Assembly (NCBI RefSeq): GCF_022206305.1
Contig: NZ_JAKOIW010000020.1
Coordinates: forward strand, 30,527-94,526
Direction: 5' to 3'
Origin: Gordonia sp. 'Campus'
GTDB lineage: Bacteria; Actinomycetota; Actinomycetes; Mycobacteriales; Mycobacteriaceae
DNA: 64,000 nucleotides
Shown here: piece by piece, positions 45,822 to 54,245 of the stretch
Position numbering within the stretch: position 1 is the stretch's first letter
Layout: each line of letters starts with the position of its first letter
Program-made: the position numbers and the translations under genes
Notes under the pieces: model-generated
What the model saw: only the letters and a program-made list of their open reading frames with translations
Databases searched by the model: none
Told to the model about the DNA's origin: nothing

Positions 45822-46900
45822 CGGGAGTCGCTGAACCGTTGCAGCAGGGCGTCTTTGAGCTCCGGGCGGCTGGCGGCGACGAGGACGAACGACGCCTCCC
45901 GAAACAACCGCTCGGAGTCGGCGCCGCGGACCAGCGCCCTCCCACCGGAGGCGGCGACGAGGGCTGCCGCCGCATCGAGGGCGAGACCGGCCGCGTCGGC
46001 CCGAGCGGCGAGCAGGGCCGCGGCATCGGGCAGGGCATCGTCGAGCGCGAGGCGGGCGACGTCCGCCCGTTCGCGCAGCCGCCGCGCCTCGCGCGAATGG
46101 CCCGTGGTGTCCAGGACAGCGGTGCAGCGGCGGACCAACCCCAGGGGAAGGGTGCCGTTCAGACGGATGCCCACGTTCTGGCCGGCGAAGAAGTCGGCGA
46201 GGCCTACTCGACTCACCACCTGCGCGTCGGACACCGGCAGCTCGTCGATGTGCAAGGAGACGGTGCTGGTGCCCGACGCGGCGGACAGGTCGATCGGCGT
46301 CACGCGGATGTTCCCCCGCGGGTCGACGAGCTCGGGCATCGGCAGGACCGCGGAGACAACGTCGTCTGTGTCGGTGTCCCGCGCGGAGATCTGCAGGAGG
46401 TCGACGACCCCCCAGCCGCTGACGAACGGCGCGTCGCCCGAGAGGACCCACCGGCCGTCTTCCCGTGACGCCCTCATGCGCGGCGGGGTGGGTACGACCC
46501 CGGCGTAGGCGACCCCGGCGCGCAGCTCGCCGCGGACGGTCGCGCCGAGCAGTTCGTCGCGCAGGTGGGTGTTGGCGGAGCGTGCAAGGGAGATGACGAC
46601 GCCGTGGTGTTGTAGCCAGGTGAAAGCCGTTGCGAGGCAACCGCTGAGGAGGACCTCGAGGATCTCGGTCACCTCGGCGAAGTCGAGGCCAGGCCCGCCG
46701 GCCTCGGCCGGGGCGGCGATTCCGTACAGGCCCGCCTCGGACAGTGCCTGCCAGTGAGACGCGGGGACGACGCCGGTTCGGTCGACGTCGGCGGCTGCGG
46801 GGAACAGCACCTCGTCGGCGATTCGCAGAGCCGCGGCGCGGAGGACGGCGCCGCGAGCGGCCGGGTCGGCGGAACCGGGCTCGCTCCGGGGGGTGATCAC
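45818..46900 (-). CDS. Acyl-CoA dehydrogenase-like flavoprotein
   Basis: This 360-residue protein has the acyl-CoA dehydrogenase fold: an N-terminal helical part (WQALSEAGLYGIAAPAEAGGPGLDFAEVTEILEVL), a middle beta domain (WVLSGDAPFVSGWGVVDLLQI) and a C-terminal helical bundle. The canonical C-terminal catalytic Glu motif and the EPGAGSD-like loop are not evident. It could be an SfnB/DszC-like flavin monooxygenase, or a divergent, possibly non-catalytic, dehydrogenase. GTG 46900 (VITPRSEP) or ATG 46909 may be the start. It is monocistronic, between convergent M20 and divergent AraC genes. Confidence 0.75.
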   Translation of the reverse strand: MITPRSEPGSADPAARGAVLRAAALRIADEVLFPAAADVDRTGVVPASHWQALSEAGLYGIAAPAEAGGPGLDFAEVTEILEVLLSGCLATAFTWLQHHGVVISLARSANTHLRDELLGATVRGELRAGVAYAGVVPTPPRMRASREDGRWVLSGDAPFVSGWGVVDLLQISARDTDTDDVVSAVLPMPELVDPRGNIRVTPIDLSAASGTSTVSLHIDELPVSDAQVVSRVGLADFFAGQNVGIRLNGTLPLGLVRRCTAVLDTTGHSREARRLRERADVARLALDDALPDAAALLAARADAAGLALDAAAALVAASGGRALVRGADSERLFREASFVLVAASRPELKDALLQRFSDSR

Positions 46901-47126
46901 GCACCACACCCTACGCCGGGCGACTGTCGGAGACCGTTGTCGAACGGGCCGGAGTTGGACGGTCGACCCACAAGAGTTCTCCGGCTCGCACGGAAAGGCC
47001 GCGTGGCGCAGCGTAATACCGAGACAGAGATATTTGCATTTGGGACCAAAGGCCCAAGACTGCGGATGTGACCGTCGATAAACTCAGGTATCGGGTGGGA
47101 GTCATCTCTCGTGTGGAAGGAATCAC
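46901..47126. promoter_or_regulatory. Divergent promoter region upstream of araC-like gene
   Basis: 226 bases without a gene. An AT-rich patch near 47020-47045 (GAGATATTTGCATTTGGG) lies well before the AraC-type gene. GGAAGGA (47113-47119) is its ribosome-binding site. Confidence 0.45.
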
Positions 47127-47558
47127 GTGACCGTAGGTCTGAAGGGTCGTGACGTGCAAGCGATACGTGTTGTGCCGGAGTCGTTCCCGGGTGCCGCGCT
47201 ATCGGACTTGCGGACCAGTGAGCGGTATCTGCGCGCCGCGGTCACCGACCTCATCGAGCGCAACTTCCGGGACCCGGACTTCAGTGTCGAGATCGTCGCG
47301 CGGCAGCTGCACGTGAGTCGGCGGCACCTGTATCGGGTGCTGGCCGGCAGCCCCACGTCGCTCGCCGAGATGATCGCCGACCGTCGGCTGGAGTGGGCCA
47401 AGGGTCTGCTCACCGGCCCGGGGAATCTCAAGCTGGAGGCAGTCGCCCACGCCTCCGGATTCGCCTCGACGGCGACCATGCGCAATCGCTTCCGTTCCAA
47501 GTTCGGCTGCACGCCCGACGAGTTCCGCCGCATGGCCCCGGACGCCGCGGCCAGCTGA
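47127..47558 (+). CDS. Short AraC-family regulator (DNA-binding domain only)
   Basis: This 143-residue protein is almost all AraC-type DNA-binding domain: two HTH motifs, FSVEIVARQLHVSRRHLYRVLAG (about 51-73) and KLEAVAHASGFASTATMRNRFRSKFGCTPDEFR (about 101-133). There is no ligand domain, unlike the 300-residue classical members. It may act as a constitutive activator, or work with a partner. GTG 47127 has GGAAGGA eight bases before. A strong hairpin follows. Target genes are unknown. Confidence 0.85.
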   Translation: MTVGLKGRDVQAIRVVPESFPGAALSDLRTSERYLRAAVTDLIERNFRDPDFSVEIVARQLHVSRRHLYRVLAGSPTSLAEMIADRRLEWAKGLLTGPGNLKLEAVAHASGFASTATMRNRFRSKFGCTPDEFRRMAPDAAAS

Positions 47559-47575
47559 ACAAGTCTCACCGAACG

Positions 47576-47611
47576 ACTCCGGCGCAAGCACTTTCGTGCT
47601 TGCGCCGGAGT
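47576..47611. terminator. Bidirectional hairpin terminator after araC-like gene
   Basis: A perfect 16-bp stem (ACTCCGGCGCAAGCAC) with a TTTC loop lies between the convergent AraC-type and lipocalin genes. Confidence 0.8.
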
Positions 47612-47636
47612 GTGTCGGCAGTCGGTCAGGGAGTTG

Positions 47637-48251
47637 TCACACGATGCACAGCGGCGAGTAGTCGCTGCGCCCACCGGTGGTCGGTGACACGAGGAAGGTG
47701 CACGGGTTGTAGCCGACCTTCTCGATCTCCTTGGTCAGGCGACGCAGTTCCGAATCGGGTACCACCTTGTCGCGCGAGAGCAGGAACCCGGACCCGCGGT
47801 TCGGATCGCCGACGATCGCGTACCGGTACGGCCCGTCGGGATTCTCGCCGTCCTCCAGGTAGGCGACGACGTAGTTGGGCGCATTGCCCGGATTGATGCT
47901 TCCCGGCGTCTGTGGGAAGCGAACGCTCAGTTGCGCATTCGTCTTGGTGTCCACCACGGTGGCACGTCCGACGACGCCACCCCGCATGCCCGTCGGTCCC
48001 GTGCACTGGTTGTCGACGCCGATCGTCGTGGCGTCGATCTTCGTGTAGAAGGCGCTGGTGTCCCGGGCGCAGGTGAGGCCGAAGAAGGACGGGACGGTGG
48101 CCAGTTGCCACCACTTGCCGAGGTAGCGGTCCACCTCGACCTGTGCCACGGGCGCGAGCGGGGCGGCCTGTGCCGGACCGGTTCCGACCGCGAAGCCGAT
48201 GCTCACGACCAGGCCGGCGACAAGGGCTGCCAGGGAGCGGGTGATGCGCAT
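47637..48251 (-). CDS. Secreted lipocalin (Blc-like)
   Basis: This 204-residue protein has a signal peptide (LAALVAGLVVSIGFAVGTGPAQA, cut near residue 29) and the lipocalin first-strand motif YLGKWWQLATVP with the conserved GxW. GPYRYAIVGDPNRGSGFLLSRDK corresponds to the second and third conserved regions. Three or four Cys in the mature part may pair. Bacterial lipocalins bind lipids or hydrophobic effectors at the envelope. No lipobox Cys is present, so it is likely soluble. It is monocistronic. Confidence 0.83.
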   Translation of the reverse strand: MRITRSLAALVAGLVVSIGFAVGTGPAQAAPLAPVAQVEVDRYLGKWWQLATVPSFFGLTCARDTSAFYTKIDATTIGVDNQCTGPTGMRGGVVGRATVVDTKTNAQLSVRFPQTPGSINPGNAPNYVVAYLEDGENPDGPYRYAIVGDPNRGSGFLLSRDKVVPDSELRRLTKEIEKVGYNPCTFLVSPTTGGRSDYSPLCIV

Positions 48252-48367
48252 GAGGTTCCTTTCGTGCCGTTCGTCGTACCGCCGCTCCCGGGTGGAGCCG
48301 CGTCAACAGACGATTCGGACCGGTTGCGCACCGTGGATTGGTCGTCCCCGGCAGCCCTGTCAGTCCG

Positions 48368-48793
48368 TCACATGTTGTAGGCGGTGTTCGGGTTCCAGGT
48401 GGACACCGCCCAGATCACGATGAGGTCCAGCACGATGATCAGGATGGCCCACGCGGGGTAGTACGGCAGCCACAGGAACTGCGCGATGATCGACAGCGAC
48501 GCGATCACGATCGCCGAGATCCGCGCCCAATCGGCGCCGACCGCCAGTCCGCCTGCGATCAGCAGGGCGACGACGCCCAGGATCAGATGGATCCAACCCC
48601 AGGTGGTGAGGTCGAACTGGAAGACGTACTCGCGCCCGACGACGAACAGGTCGTCGTTCGCGATGGCCGAGATGCCCTGGAAGACCGAGACCAGACCGGC
48701 CACGAACAACAGGGCCGCGGCCACGATGGAGATACCCAATGCGAAACCCTGCTTGGCAGACCTGTTGGCCTGCTGATCCGGGGAAGCGCTCAT
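48368..48793 (-). CDS. DUF7144-type four-helix membrane protein
   Basis: This 141-residue protein has four membrane helices: GFALGISIVAAALLFVAGLVSVFQGI, LTTWGWIHLILGVVALLIAGGLAV, ISAIVIASLSIIAQFLWLPYYPAWAILIIV and a final LIVIWAVSTW. The pattern with IANDDLFVVGREYVFQFDLTTWGWIHL is that of the DUF7144 actinobacterial family, whose function is unknown. A GAAAGGA site precedes ATG 48793. It is separated from lipocalin by about 115 bases on the same strand. Confidence 0.78.
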   Translation of the reverse strand: MSASPDQQANRSAKQGFALGISIVAAALLFVAGLVSVFQGISAIANDDLFVVGREYVFQFDLTTWGWIHLILGVVALLIAGGLAVGADWARISAIVIASLSIIAQFLWLPYYPAWAILIIVLDLIVIWAVSTWNPNTAYNM

Positions 48794-48971
48794 GGTAGGC
48801 GTGTCCTTTCGATGAGTGGTGCGCCGACTCCATGGCCCCGAACCGTCGACGCGGCGGCTCTGGTACGGATGGACCACAACAAGGATGGGCGCTCGGGCCG
48901 GGTTTCGCACGATGTTCGGCCACATCTGGCCCGGCTATGACCAGGCGATTTAGTACTGGGCGCGGGGCGGG

Positions 48972-48977
48972 TATAAG
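48972..48977 (+). promoter_or_regulatory. -10 box of tRNA-Pro
   Basis: TATAAG lies about 17 bases before the tRNA 5' end. Confidence 0.45.
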
Positions 48978-48994
48978 CTATCGCAGGCTACACA

Positions 48995-49068
<74 letters not shown>

Positions 49069-49089
49069 CGCAAGGTTGAGATTGCAGAA

Positions 49090-49123
49090 GAGACCCTGAC
49101 CGGAGAGATCCGGTCAGGGTCTC
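49090..49123 (+). terminator. Terminator after tRNA-Pro
   Basis: A perfect 15-bp stem (GAGACCCTGACCGGA) with a GAGA loop, followed by CTCGTTT. Confidence 0.8.
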
Positions 49124-49201
49124 CTCGTTTGTGCGGGCGGTATCCGGTTGCGTTCGTGCGCCGGTATCCGGGACAGAGCGCAACGCGATCCAGAGGGTCG
49201 G

Positions 49202-49393
49202 TCAGTTCAGGTCTTCCGACGACGAGCGCCCGCCGACATGAGCGATGACCTCCGGGTCGTCGACGACGACCCGGTCGACCTCCTCCCCGCCGTCGCAGCG
49301 GAGCAGCGCGAGCGTGACTCCCGCTGGGCCGGAGTGGATCACCCGCCATCCCGCCCCGGAGTCCTCCCACCGCACCAGGTCGTCGAGCGTCAT
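49202..49393 (-). CDS. Small conserved protein (63 aa) of unknown function
   Basis: A 63-residue ORF starts MTLDDLVRWEDSGAGWRV and holds LALLRCDGGEEVDRVVVDDPEV. I recall similar short proteins across actinobacteria without a known role. It begins six bases after the HAD hydrolase stop on the same strand, so it is co-transcribed. There is no signal or membrane segment. The single Cys in RCDGGEE is a conserved-looking feature. Confidence 0.65.
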   Translation of the reverse strand: MTLDDLVRWEDSGAGWRVIHSGPAGVTLALLRCDGGEEVDRVVVDDPEVIAHVGGRSSSEDLN

Positions 49394-49398
49394 CGGGT

Positions 49399-50112
49399 CT
49401 ACGATGCGTCGCCGGCGAGTTGCCGCGCCAGATCGAGCAGATCCGTCGCGTGCACGTCGTTGTCCGGCGAACCGGAATCGTCCTTCGGCTCGCCACCCCA
49501 CTCGCCCGGGCGCTCGACGAAGGCGGTGCGCAGTCCGAAGGACCGCGCCGCATCGAGGTCGTTCTGGTGGGTCGCGACCATCATCACCTCGCCGGGCTCG
49601 ACCTCGAGCAGGTCGGCCAGTCCGCAGTAGGTCTCGCGGGCGGGCTTGTAGTGCCGCCACAGGTCCGACCCGCCGACGACGTCCCAGGGGAAGCCGTTGT
49701 GCCGGGCCATGTGGGTGAGCAGCGCGACCGTACCGTTGCTCAGGGCGCAGATGATGAAGTCCTGCTTGAGAAGCCGGAGTCCGTCGGCTGCGTCGGGCCA
49801 GCCGGGGATCGTCCGCCACGAGTGGACCAGCGTCGCGGCCTGATCGTCGTCGAGTTCGATGCCGAACTCCGCCGCGACGTCGTGCAGCGTCTCGGTCTGC
49901 AGGTCGTCGAGACGCCGCCAGGGCAGCTCACCCGACTCGACCCGCGCCAGGATGGGTCCGTAGCGTCGTCGCCACTCCTTGGCGAACGCTGCGGCGTCGA
50001 CATCGGGGACGGTCGTGCGGACCGCGTCGGAGATACCGGTGAACCAGTCGGTGACGGTGCCGAAGGTGTCGAACGCCAGGACCTTCACCTGCTTTCGAAG
50101 GTCACGGCTCAC
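49399..50112 (-). CDS. HAD-superfamily hydrolase, haloacid dehalogenase type II-like
   Basis: This 237-residue HAD protein has the nucleophile Asp15 in VLAFDTFGTVTDW (motif I) and motif II in ICALSNGT (about 130-137). Motif III is a Lys in WRHYKPARETY, and motif IV is MMVATHQNDLDAARSFGL. It resembles haloacid dehalogenase type II, in which Asp attacks a C-Cl bond, though many members are phosphatases. GTG 50112 overlaps the phosphoesterase stop (GTGA). It is the middle gene of a three-gene unit with a metallophosphoesterase and a 63-residue protein. Confidence 0.85.
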   Translation of the reverse strand: MSRDLRKQVKVLAFDTFGTVTDWFTGISDAVRTTVPDVDAAAFAKEWRRRYGPILARVESGELPWRRLDDLQTETLHDVAAEFGIELDDDQAATLVHSWRTIPGWPDAADGLRLLKQDFIICALSNGTVALLTHMARHNGFPWDVVGGSDLWRHYKPARETYCGLADLLEVEPGEVMMVATHQNDLDAARSFGLRTAFVERPGEWGGEPKDDSGSPDNDVHATDLLDLARQLAGDAS

Positions 50113-51116
50113 ATGGTCTCCCGGGCCAGCTGGGGAAGCGACTGGTCGGCGTCGTAGTCGGCGTCGCCGTGGGAGACGGGCGTGAGGGTCAGCAAACTGG
50201 CCTCCGGGCGGCAGCAGAACCGCGCCGGGGCGTAGGGGGATGTGCCGAGCCCGGCGCTCACGTGCAGCTTCATCGACGATCCCCAACTCGACGCGCCCTT
50301 CACCCGGGAACGATCGATCTGGCAGTTCGTCACCAGCGCACCGAAGAACGGCAGGCACAGCTGGCCACCATGTGTGTGACCGGCCATCACGAGGTCGTAG
50401 CCATCGGCGGCGAATCGGTCGAGCACGCGCGGCTCGGGCGAGTGGGTGAGGCCGAGCCGCAGATGCGCGAGCGGATTGGGGCGTCCGGCGACCGTCTCGT
50501 AACGATCCCGTTCGATGTGCGGGTCGTCGACACCGGCCGCGACGACGCGTACCCCACCGACCTCCAGTTCACGGATGGTGTGGGTCGCGTCGAGCCAGCC
50601 GCGCTCGGTGAACGCGGCTCGGAGGTCCTGCCACGGAAGCGGTTCGCCGTGTGTGCGCTGGTGGTCCTTCTTGAAGTACTTGAGCGGATTCTTCGGCTTG
50701 GGACCGAAGTAGTCGTTGGACCCGAAGACGAACAGCCCCGGTCGCGAGAGCAGACCCCCCAGCGCCTGGATGACCGATGGCACGGCCTGCGGGTGGGCCA
50801 GGTTGTCGCCGGTGTTCACGACGAGGTCGGGCTCCAGGGCCTCCAGCTCGGCGATCCACGCCTGCTTCAGCCGCTGGCCGGGCATCATGTGCAGGTCGCT
50901 GATGTGGAGCACCCGCAGCGGCGAGGCCCCGGGTTCGAGGACCGACAGCGTCGTGTGTCGCAGCGCGAAGGCGTTGCGCTCGATCACCGTCGAGTAGAAC
51001 AGTCCGGCCGCGGCGAGGCCGGCGACCCCGGCCAGAGCGCGGACGGGAACTCCGGAACCGGACGAACCGAGGCGTGGCAGGCCGAGGCGTGTGATGTCGA
51101 GTTCGGAGTGCGGCAT
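50109..51116 (-). CDS. Metallophosphoesterase (Rv3683-like)
   Basis: This 335-residue protein has a short N-terminal membrane helix (ALAGVAGLAAAGLFYSTVIE, about 27-46). The calcineurin-like phosphoesterase motifs follow: HISDLHMMPGQ, NTGDNLAH, GSNDYF (GNHD variant) and GHTHGGQLCLPF. It resembles YkuE-like enzymes that act on lipid A-like or UDP-activated glycolipid diphosphates. It lies next to ponA2, as Rv3683 does in Mtb, so an envelope role is likely. ATG 51116 is six bases after a TATTCT -10 box. Confidence 0.9.
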   Translation of the reverse strand: MPHSELDITRLGLPRLGSSGSGVPVRALAGVAGLAAAGLFYSTVIERNAFALRHTTLSVLEPGASPLRVLHISDLHMMPGQRLKQAWIAELEALEPDLVVNTGDNLAHPQAVPSVIQALGGLLSRPGLFVFGSNDYFGPKPKNPLKYFKKDHQRTHGEPLPWQDLRAAFTERGWLDATHTIRELEVGGVRVVAAGVDDPHIERDRYETVAGRPNPLAHLRLGLTHSPEPRVLDRFAADGYDLVMAGHTHGGQLCLPFFGALVTNCQIDRSRVKGASSWGSSMKLHVSAGLGTSPYAPARFCCRPEASLLTLTPVSHGDADYDADQSLPQLARETM

Positions 51117-51122
51117 CCCCCC

Positions 51123-51128
51123 AGAATA
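51123..51128 (-). promoter_or_regulatory. -10 box for leaderless metallophosphoesterase gene
   Basis: TATTCT on the minus strand is six bases (GGGGGG) before the ATG. Confidence 0.5.
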
Positions 51129-51189
51129 CGCATTCGGGGGAGTGCCTCGACCGTCGTTCACCACGGTGGCGGCGACCGTGTCGGCCGGG

Positions 51190-53643
51190 TCAGCCGGGAA
51201 GCTGGATCACGACCGGTCCGACGCCCGGGACCACGACCGTCGTCTCGGTCGGGCCGTCACCGTCCCCGCCGCCGGCGCGGCGACCGTTGGACACGTAGAT
51301 GGTGATCGTGCTGCCCGGCATGGCCGAGTCCGACGGCGCGGTGAAGACCACGGTTCCCTGCGGACGACCGCTGTCGACGTCGAGTTCGCTCACCTTGAAG
51401 CCTGCGGCCTGCAGTCGAGAGGTGGCCTCACTGGCGCTCAGCCCACTGACCTGTGGGATGCGGCCGCGGTCGCTGCCGTTCCAGTACTCCTGGTCGATGG
51501 GCGGCAGATTCACCGGCCCGAACTTGGTGGCCACCGGCCGCACGGCCTGGAACCACGTCCGGGCGGGCTCCATGCCGCCGTAGAGGTCGCCGTCGTAGCA
51601 GGAGCGCAACGGGCTGCTGCAGACTCCCTGCGGGTTGGGGCCGTCGCTGTAGACGTAGGCGGCACCGGCGATCTGGTTGGTGAAACCGACGAACGCCGAC
51701 GACCGGTGGGCCTCGGTGGTGCCGGTCTTGCCGGACATCGGGAGGGTCCAACCGGCCGATCCGGCCGCACCCGCCGCGGTTCCGCCACCCACGTCGTCCT
51801 TGCTCATCGCGTTGGCCAGAGTGTGCGCGAGACCTTCGTCGACGACCTGCTCGCACGGCGGCGTGGTGAACGGGATCGAGGTCAGGGCCGGACGGCCGTC
51901 GGGTCCCATCACCGGGTTGCCGTACTGGTCGCGCTTGATCCGGCTGATCGACTTGATCGGATTGGGCGGGCACCAGGTGCCGCCCGACGCGATGGTGGCG
52001 GCGACGTTGGCGAGTTCGAGACCGTTCAGCGGCAGCGGGCCGAGGGTGAACGAGCCGAAGTTACCGTCCTTGACGTACTGCGCCATGCTCTTCTCGCCGT
52101 AGCCCGAAGACCCGGGGATCGTGTAGGAGCGCAAGCCGAGACGGACGGCCATGTCCACCGCCGGCTTCACGCCGACCTGCTGCAGGAGTTTCACGAACGC
52201 GGTGTTCGGCGACTGGGCCAGCGCGTTGGTCACCGACATCGACGCGGGGTACCGGCCGTCGTTCTTGACGCAGTAGGCATTCGCCGGACAACCGTTGGCG
52301 CCGCCGCTGTTGCCCATGCCCTCGACCGCGATCGAGCCCGGGACGGGGATGTTGGAGCCGGCTCCGAGTCCCTTCTCCATCGCCGCGGCGACGGTGAAGA
52401 TCTTGAACACCGAGCCCGCGCCGTCACCGACCATCGAGAACGGCTGGGGTTGCATGGTCTCGCCGCGGTTGAGATCGAGGCCGTAGTCGCGGCTCGACGC
52501 CATCGACAGCACGTCGTGCGACTTCTTGCCGGGCCGGAGCGTGCTCATCACGTCGGCAACGCCGTCGGCGGTGGGGCTGGCCTGCGACTTCACCGCGCGG
52601 GTCGTCGCGCGCTGCACCTCGGGGTCGAGGGTGGTCTGGATGATGTACCCGCCGCGCAGTACCGAGTTGCGGGACATGCCGTTCTCGGCGAGGAACTGCA
52701 GTGCGTAGTCGCAGAAGAAGCCGTTGTTGCCCGAGGCGATGCACCCCTGGGTAGGGGTCTGCGGGCGGGCGAGGACGCCCAGCGGCTTCTCCTTGGCGGT
52801 GATCAGCTCGGCGCGACGTTCCGGGAAGTTGTCGATCATCGTGTCCAACACCAGGTTCCGCCGCTCGAGGGAGGCCTCGGGGTTGGAGTAGGGGTTGAGC
52901 GCCGAGCTGGACTGGACCATGCCGGCGAGGAGCGCCGCCTGCTCGACCCTCAGTTCCTTGGCGGGGATGCCGAAGTAGGTCTGGGCCGCGGCCTCGATGC
53001 CATAGGCGTTGTTGCCGAACGGCACCACGTTCAGGTAGCGGGTGACGATCTGCTTCTTGGCCTCCTGCTTGGCGGCGGCGTCGTCGAGGCCCTTGTCGCG
53101 CTTGGCCTGATCGATGAGGCTCTGCTCGAGCGTCAGCGCCATCCGCACCTCGCGCAGCTTGCGTGCCGGGGTGGTCTCGACCGCGGCCTGGCGGTCGGCC
53201 TCGGTCCGTGCGAGGACGAGGAGCTGATAGTTCTTGATGTACTGCTGATCGAGGGTCGATGCACCCTGCTGGACCTCGCCCGACGACGAGTTCTTCAGCG
53301 CGGCACGGATGGTGCCCTTCCAGTCGACCCCGTCGTGTTCGAGGAAGCGGCGGTCCTCGACGGAGATGATCGCCCGGATCATGTCGGGGGAGATGTCGTT
53401 GTATCCGACCTGGTAGCGGTACTGGTCGAACAGCACGGCGATCGGCTTGCCGTCGGCGTCGGTCATGGTGGTGACCTCCGGCAGGGTGCCGTTCAGCAGT
53501 TCGGAGGACACGTTCTCGACAGCGGCCGCCGCTCGGTTGGAGACGACCCCGATTCCGCTGGCCACGGGGTACAGAAGGCCGGCGACGAGAACTCCGGCCA
53601 GCAGGCTCGCCCAGGCCAGCGACCACAGTTTCTTCGACATCAC
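51190..53643 (-). CDS. ponA2: Class A penicillin-binding protein PonA2 with PASTA domain
   Basis: This 817-residue bifunctional peptidoglycan synthase has a short cytoplasmic tail, one membrane helix (about 7-30), the GT51 glycosyltransferase with catalytic Glu96 (SVEDRRFLEHDGVDWKG), and the transpeptidase with Ser411 (GSVFK), SPN at 478-480 and KTGT at 639-642. One PASTA domain (about 705-775) is followed by a Gly/Pro-rich tail. It polymerises and cross-links peptidoglycan outside the membrane. Position next to whiB4 and a metallophosphoesterase matches Mtb. GTG 53643 is six bases after TATCCT, so the mRNA is probably leaderless. Confidence 0.96.
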   Translation of the reverse strand: MMSKKLWSLAWASLLAGVLVAGLLYPVASGIGVVSNRAAAAVENVSSELLNGTLPEVTTMTDADGKPIAVLFDQYRYQVGYNDISPDMIRAIISVEDRRFLEHDGVDWKGTIRAALKNSSSGEVQQGASTLDQQYIKNYQLLVLARTEADRQAAVETTPARKLREVRMALTLEQSLIDQAKRDKGLDDAAAKQEAKKQIVTRYLNVVPFGNNAYGIEAAAQTYFGIPAKELRVEQAALLAGMVQSSSALNPYSNPEASLERRNLVLDTMIDNFPERRAELITAKEKPLGVLARPQTPTQGCIASGNNGFFCDYALQFLAENGMSRNSVLRGGYIIQTTLDPEVQRATTRAVKSQASPTADGVADVMSTLRPGKKSHDVLSMASSRDYGLDLNRGETMQPQPFSMVGDGAGSVFKIFTVAAAMEKGLGAGSNIPVPGSIAVEGMGNSGGANGCPANAYCVKNDGRYPASMSVTNALAQSPNTAFVKLLQQVGVKPAVDMAVRLGLRSYTIPGSSGYGEKSMAQYVKDGNFGSFTLGPLPLNGLELANVAATIASGGTWCPPNPIKSISRIKRDQYGNPVMGPDGRPALTSIPFTTPPCEQVVDEGLAHTLANAMSKDDVGGGTAAGAAGSAGWTLPMSGKTGTTEAHRSSAFVGFTNQIAGAAYVYSDGPNPQGVCSSPLRSCYDGDLYGGMEPARTWFQAVRPVATKFGPVNLPPIDQEYWNGSDRGRIPQVSGLSASEATSRLQAAGFKVSELDVDSGRPQGTVVFTAPSDSAMPGSTITIYVSNGRRAGGGDGDGPTETTVVVPGVGPVVIQLPG

Positions 53644-53919
53644 CCCGACAGGATACGTGCGTCGCCACAGAACATCGCCCTCCCTCGCCCGTCGGGACGG
53701 GTGAGACCCGGCCGCCCCGACCCCTCACGAGCGCCCGTCCGAACAGATGAGATTGCACGCTTGTCCCACTTTGTTGGCTCCAGGGGTTGCGCACCCAAGC
53801 ACACATCCCTAAATTGAGTGCAGAATGTGACTCACATAACAGTTGGCTGTAAATGTGGCTTGAGCAGCGATGTTGAGGCGCGTTCGTAGCGACGCGGAGA
53901 CGACAGGTAGGGGTGGCGG
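53644..53919. promoter_or_regulatory. ponA2/whiB4 divergent promoter region
   Basis: 276 bases without a gene. On the minus strand TATCCT (53650-53655) is the ponA2 -10 box. A TGTGACTCACA palindrome (53826-53836) lies about 85 bases before whiB4 and is a candidate operator, although its spacing differs from the Crp consensus. Confidence 0.5.
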
Positions 53920-54228
53920 ATGGCTACAGCGGCAGTTTCCAACGAAGAAGATCGCTTGACGTGGGTTGCGCAGGCGCGTTGTCGTGGGGGAGACCCCGAT
54001 GATCTGTTCGTGCGAGGAGCGGCGCAGCGCAAGGCCGCGACGATCTGCCGCCACTGCCCCGTGCAGCTCGAATGCGGCGCCGACGCTCTCGACAACCGCG
54101 TCGAATTCGGCGTGTGGGGCGGGATGACCGAGCGCCAGCGGCGCGCGCTGCTCCGCCAGCACCCCGAGGTGACGTCGTGGTCGGCGTTCTTCTCCGCTCA
54201 GCGCCGGCGTCATCGCGACGCGGTCTGA
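53920..54228 (+). CDS. whiB4: WhiB-family iron-sulfur transcriptional regulator (WhiB4-like)
   Basis: This 102-residue Wbl protein has the four cluster ligands Cys21, Cys43, Cys46 and Cys52 (ICRHCPVQLEC), the GVWGG beta-turn (64-68), and a basic C-terminus (RRRHRDAV). The 4Fe-4S cluster senses oxygen and NO, and the apo form can bind DNA. Context between ponA2 and the ArsA-like pair is that of Mtb WhiB4 (Rv3681c). ATG 53920 gives MATAAVSNEEDRLTW. The gene is convergent with bagB, 17 bases apart. Confidence 0.92.
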   Translation: MATAAVSNEEDRLTWVAQARCRGGDPDDLFVRGAAQRKAATICRHCPVQLECGADALDNRVEFGVWGGMTERQRRALLRQHPEVTSWSAFFSAQRRRHRDAV

Positions 54229-54245
54229 GCGGTACGCCGCCTGAC

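Noticed and set aside
51091..53817. Very long open frame (about 900 codons) on the plus strand opposite ponA2
   Set aside because: It is the antisense shadow of a high-GC coding frame; no domain, start site or codon pattern supports it.
53826..53836. Crp binding site TGTGACTCACA before whiB4
   Set aside because: The half-sites are separated by one base, not the six of the Crp/GlxR consensus; kept only as a generic palindrome.
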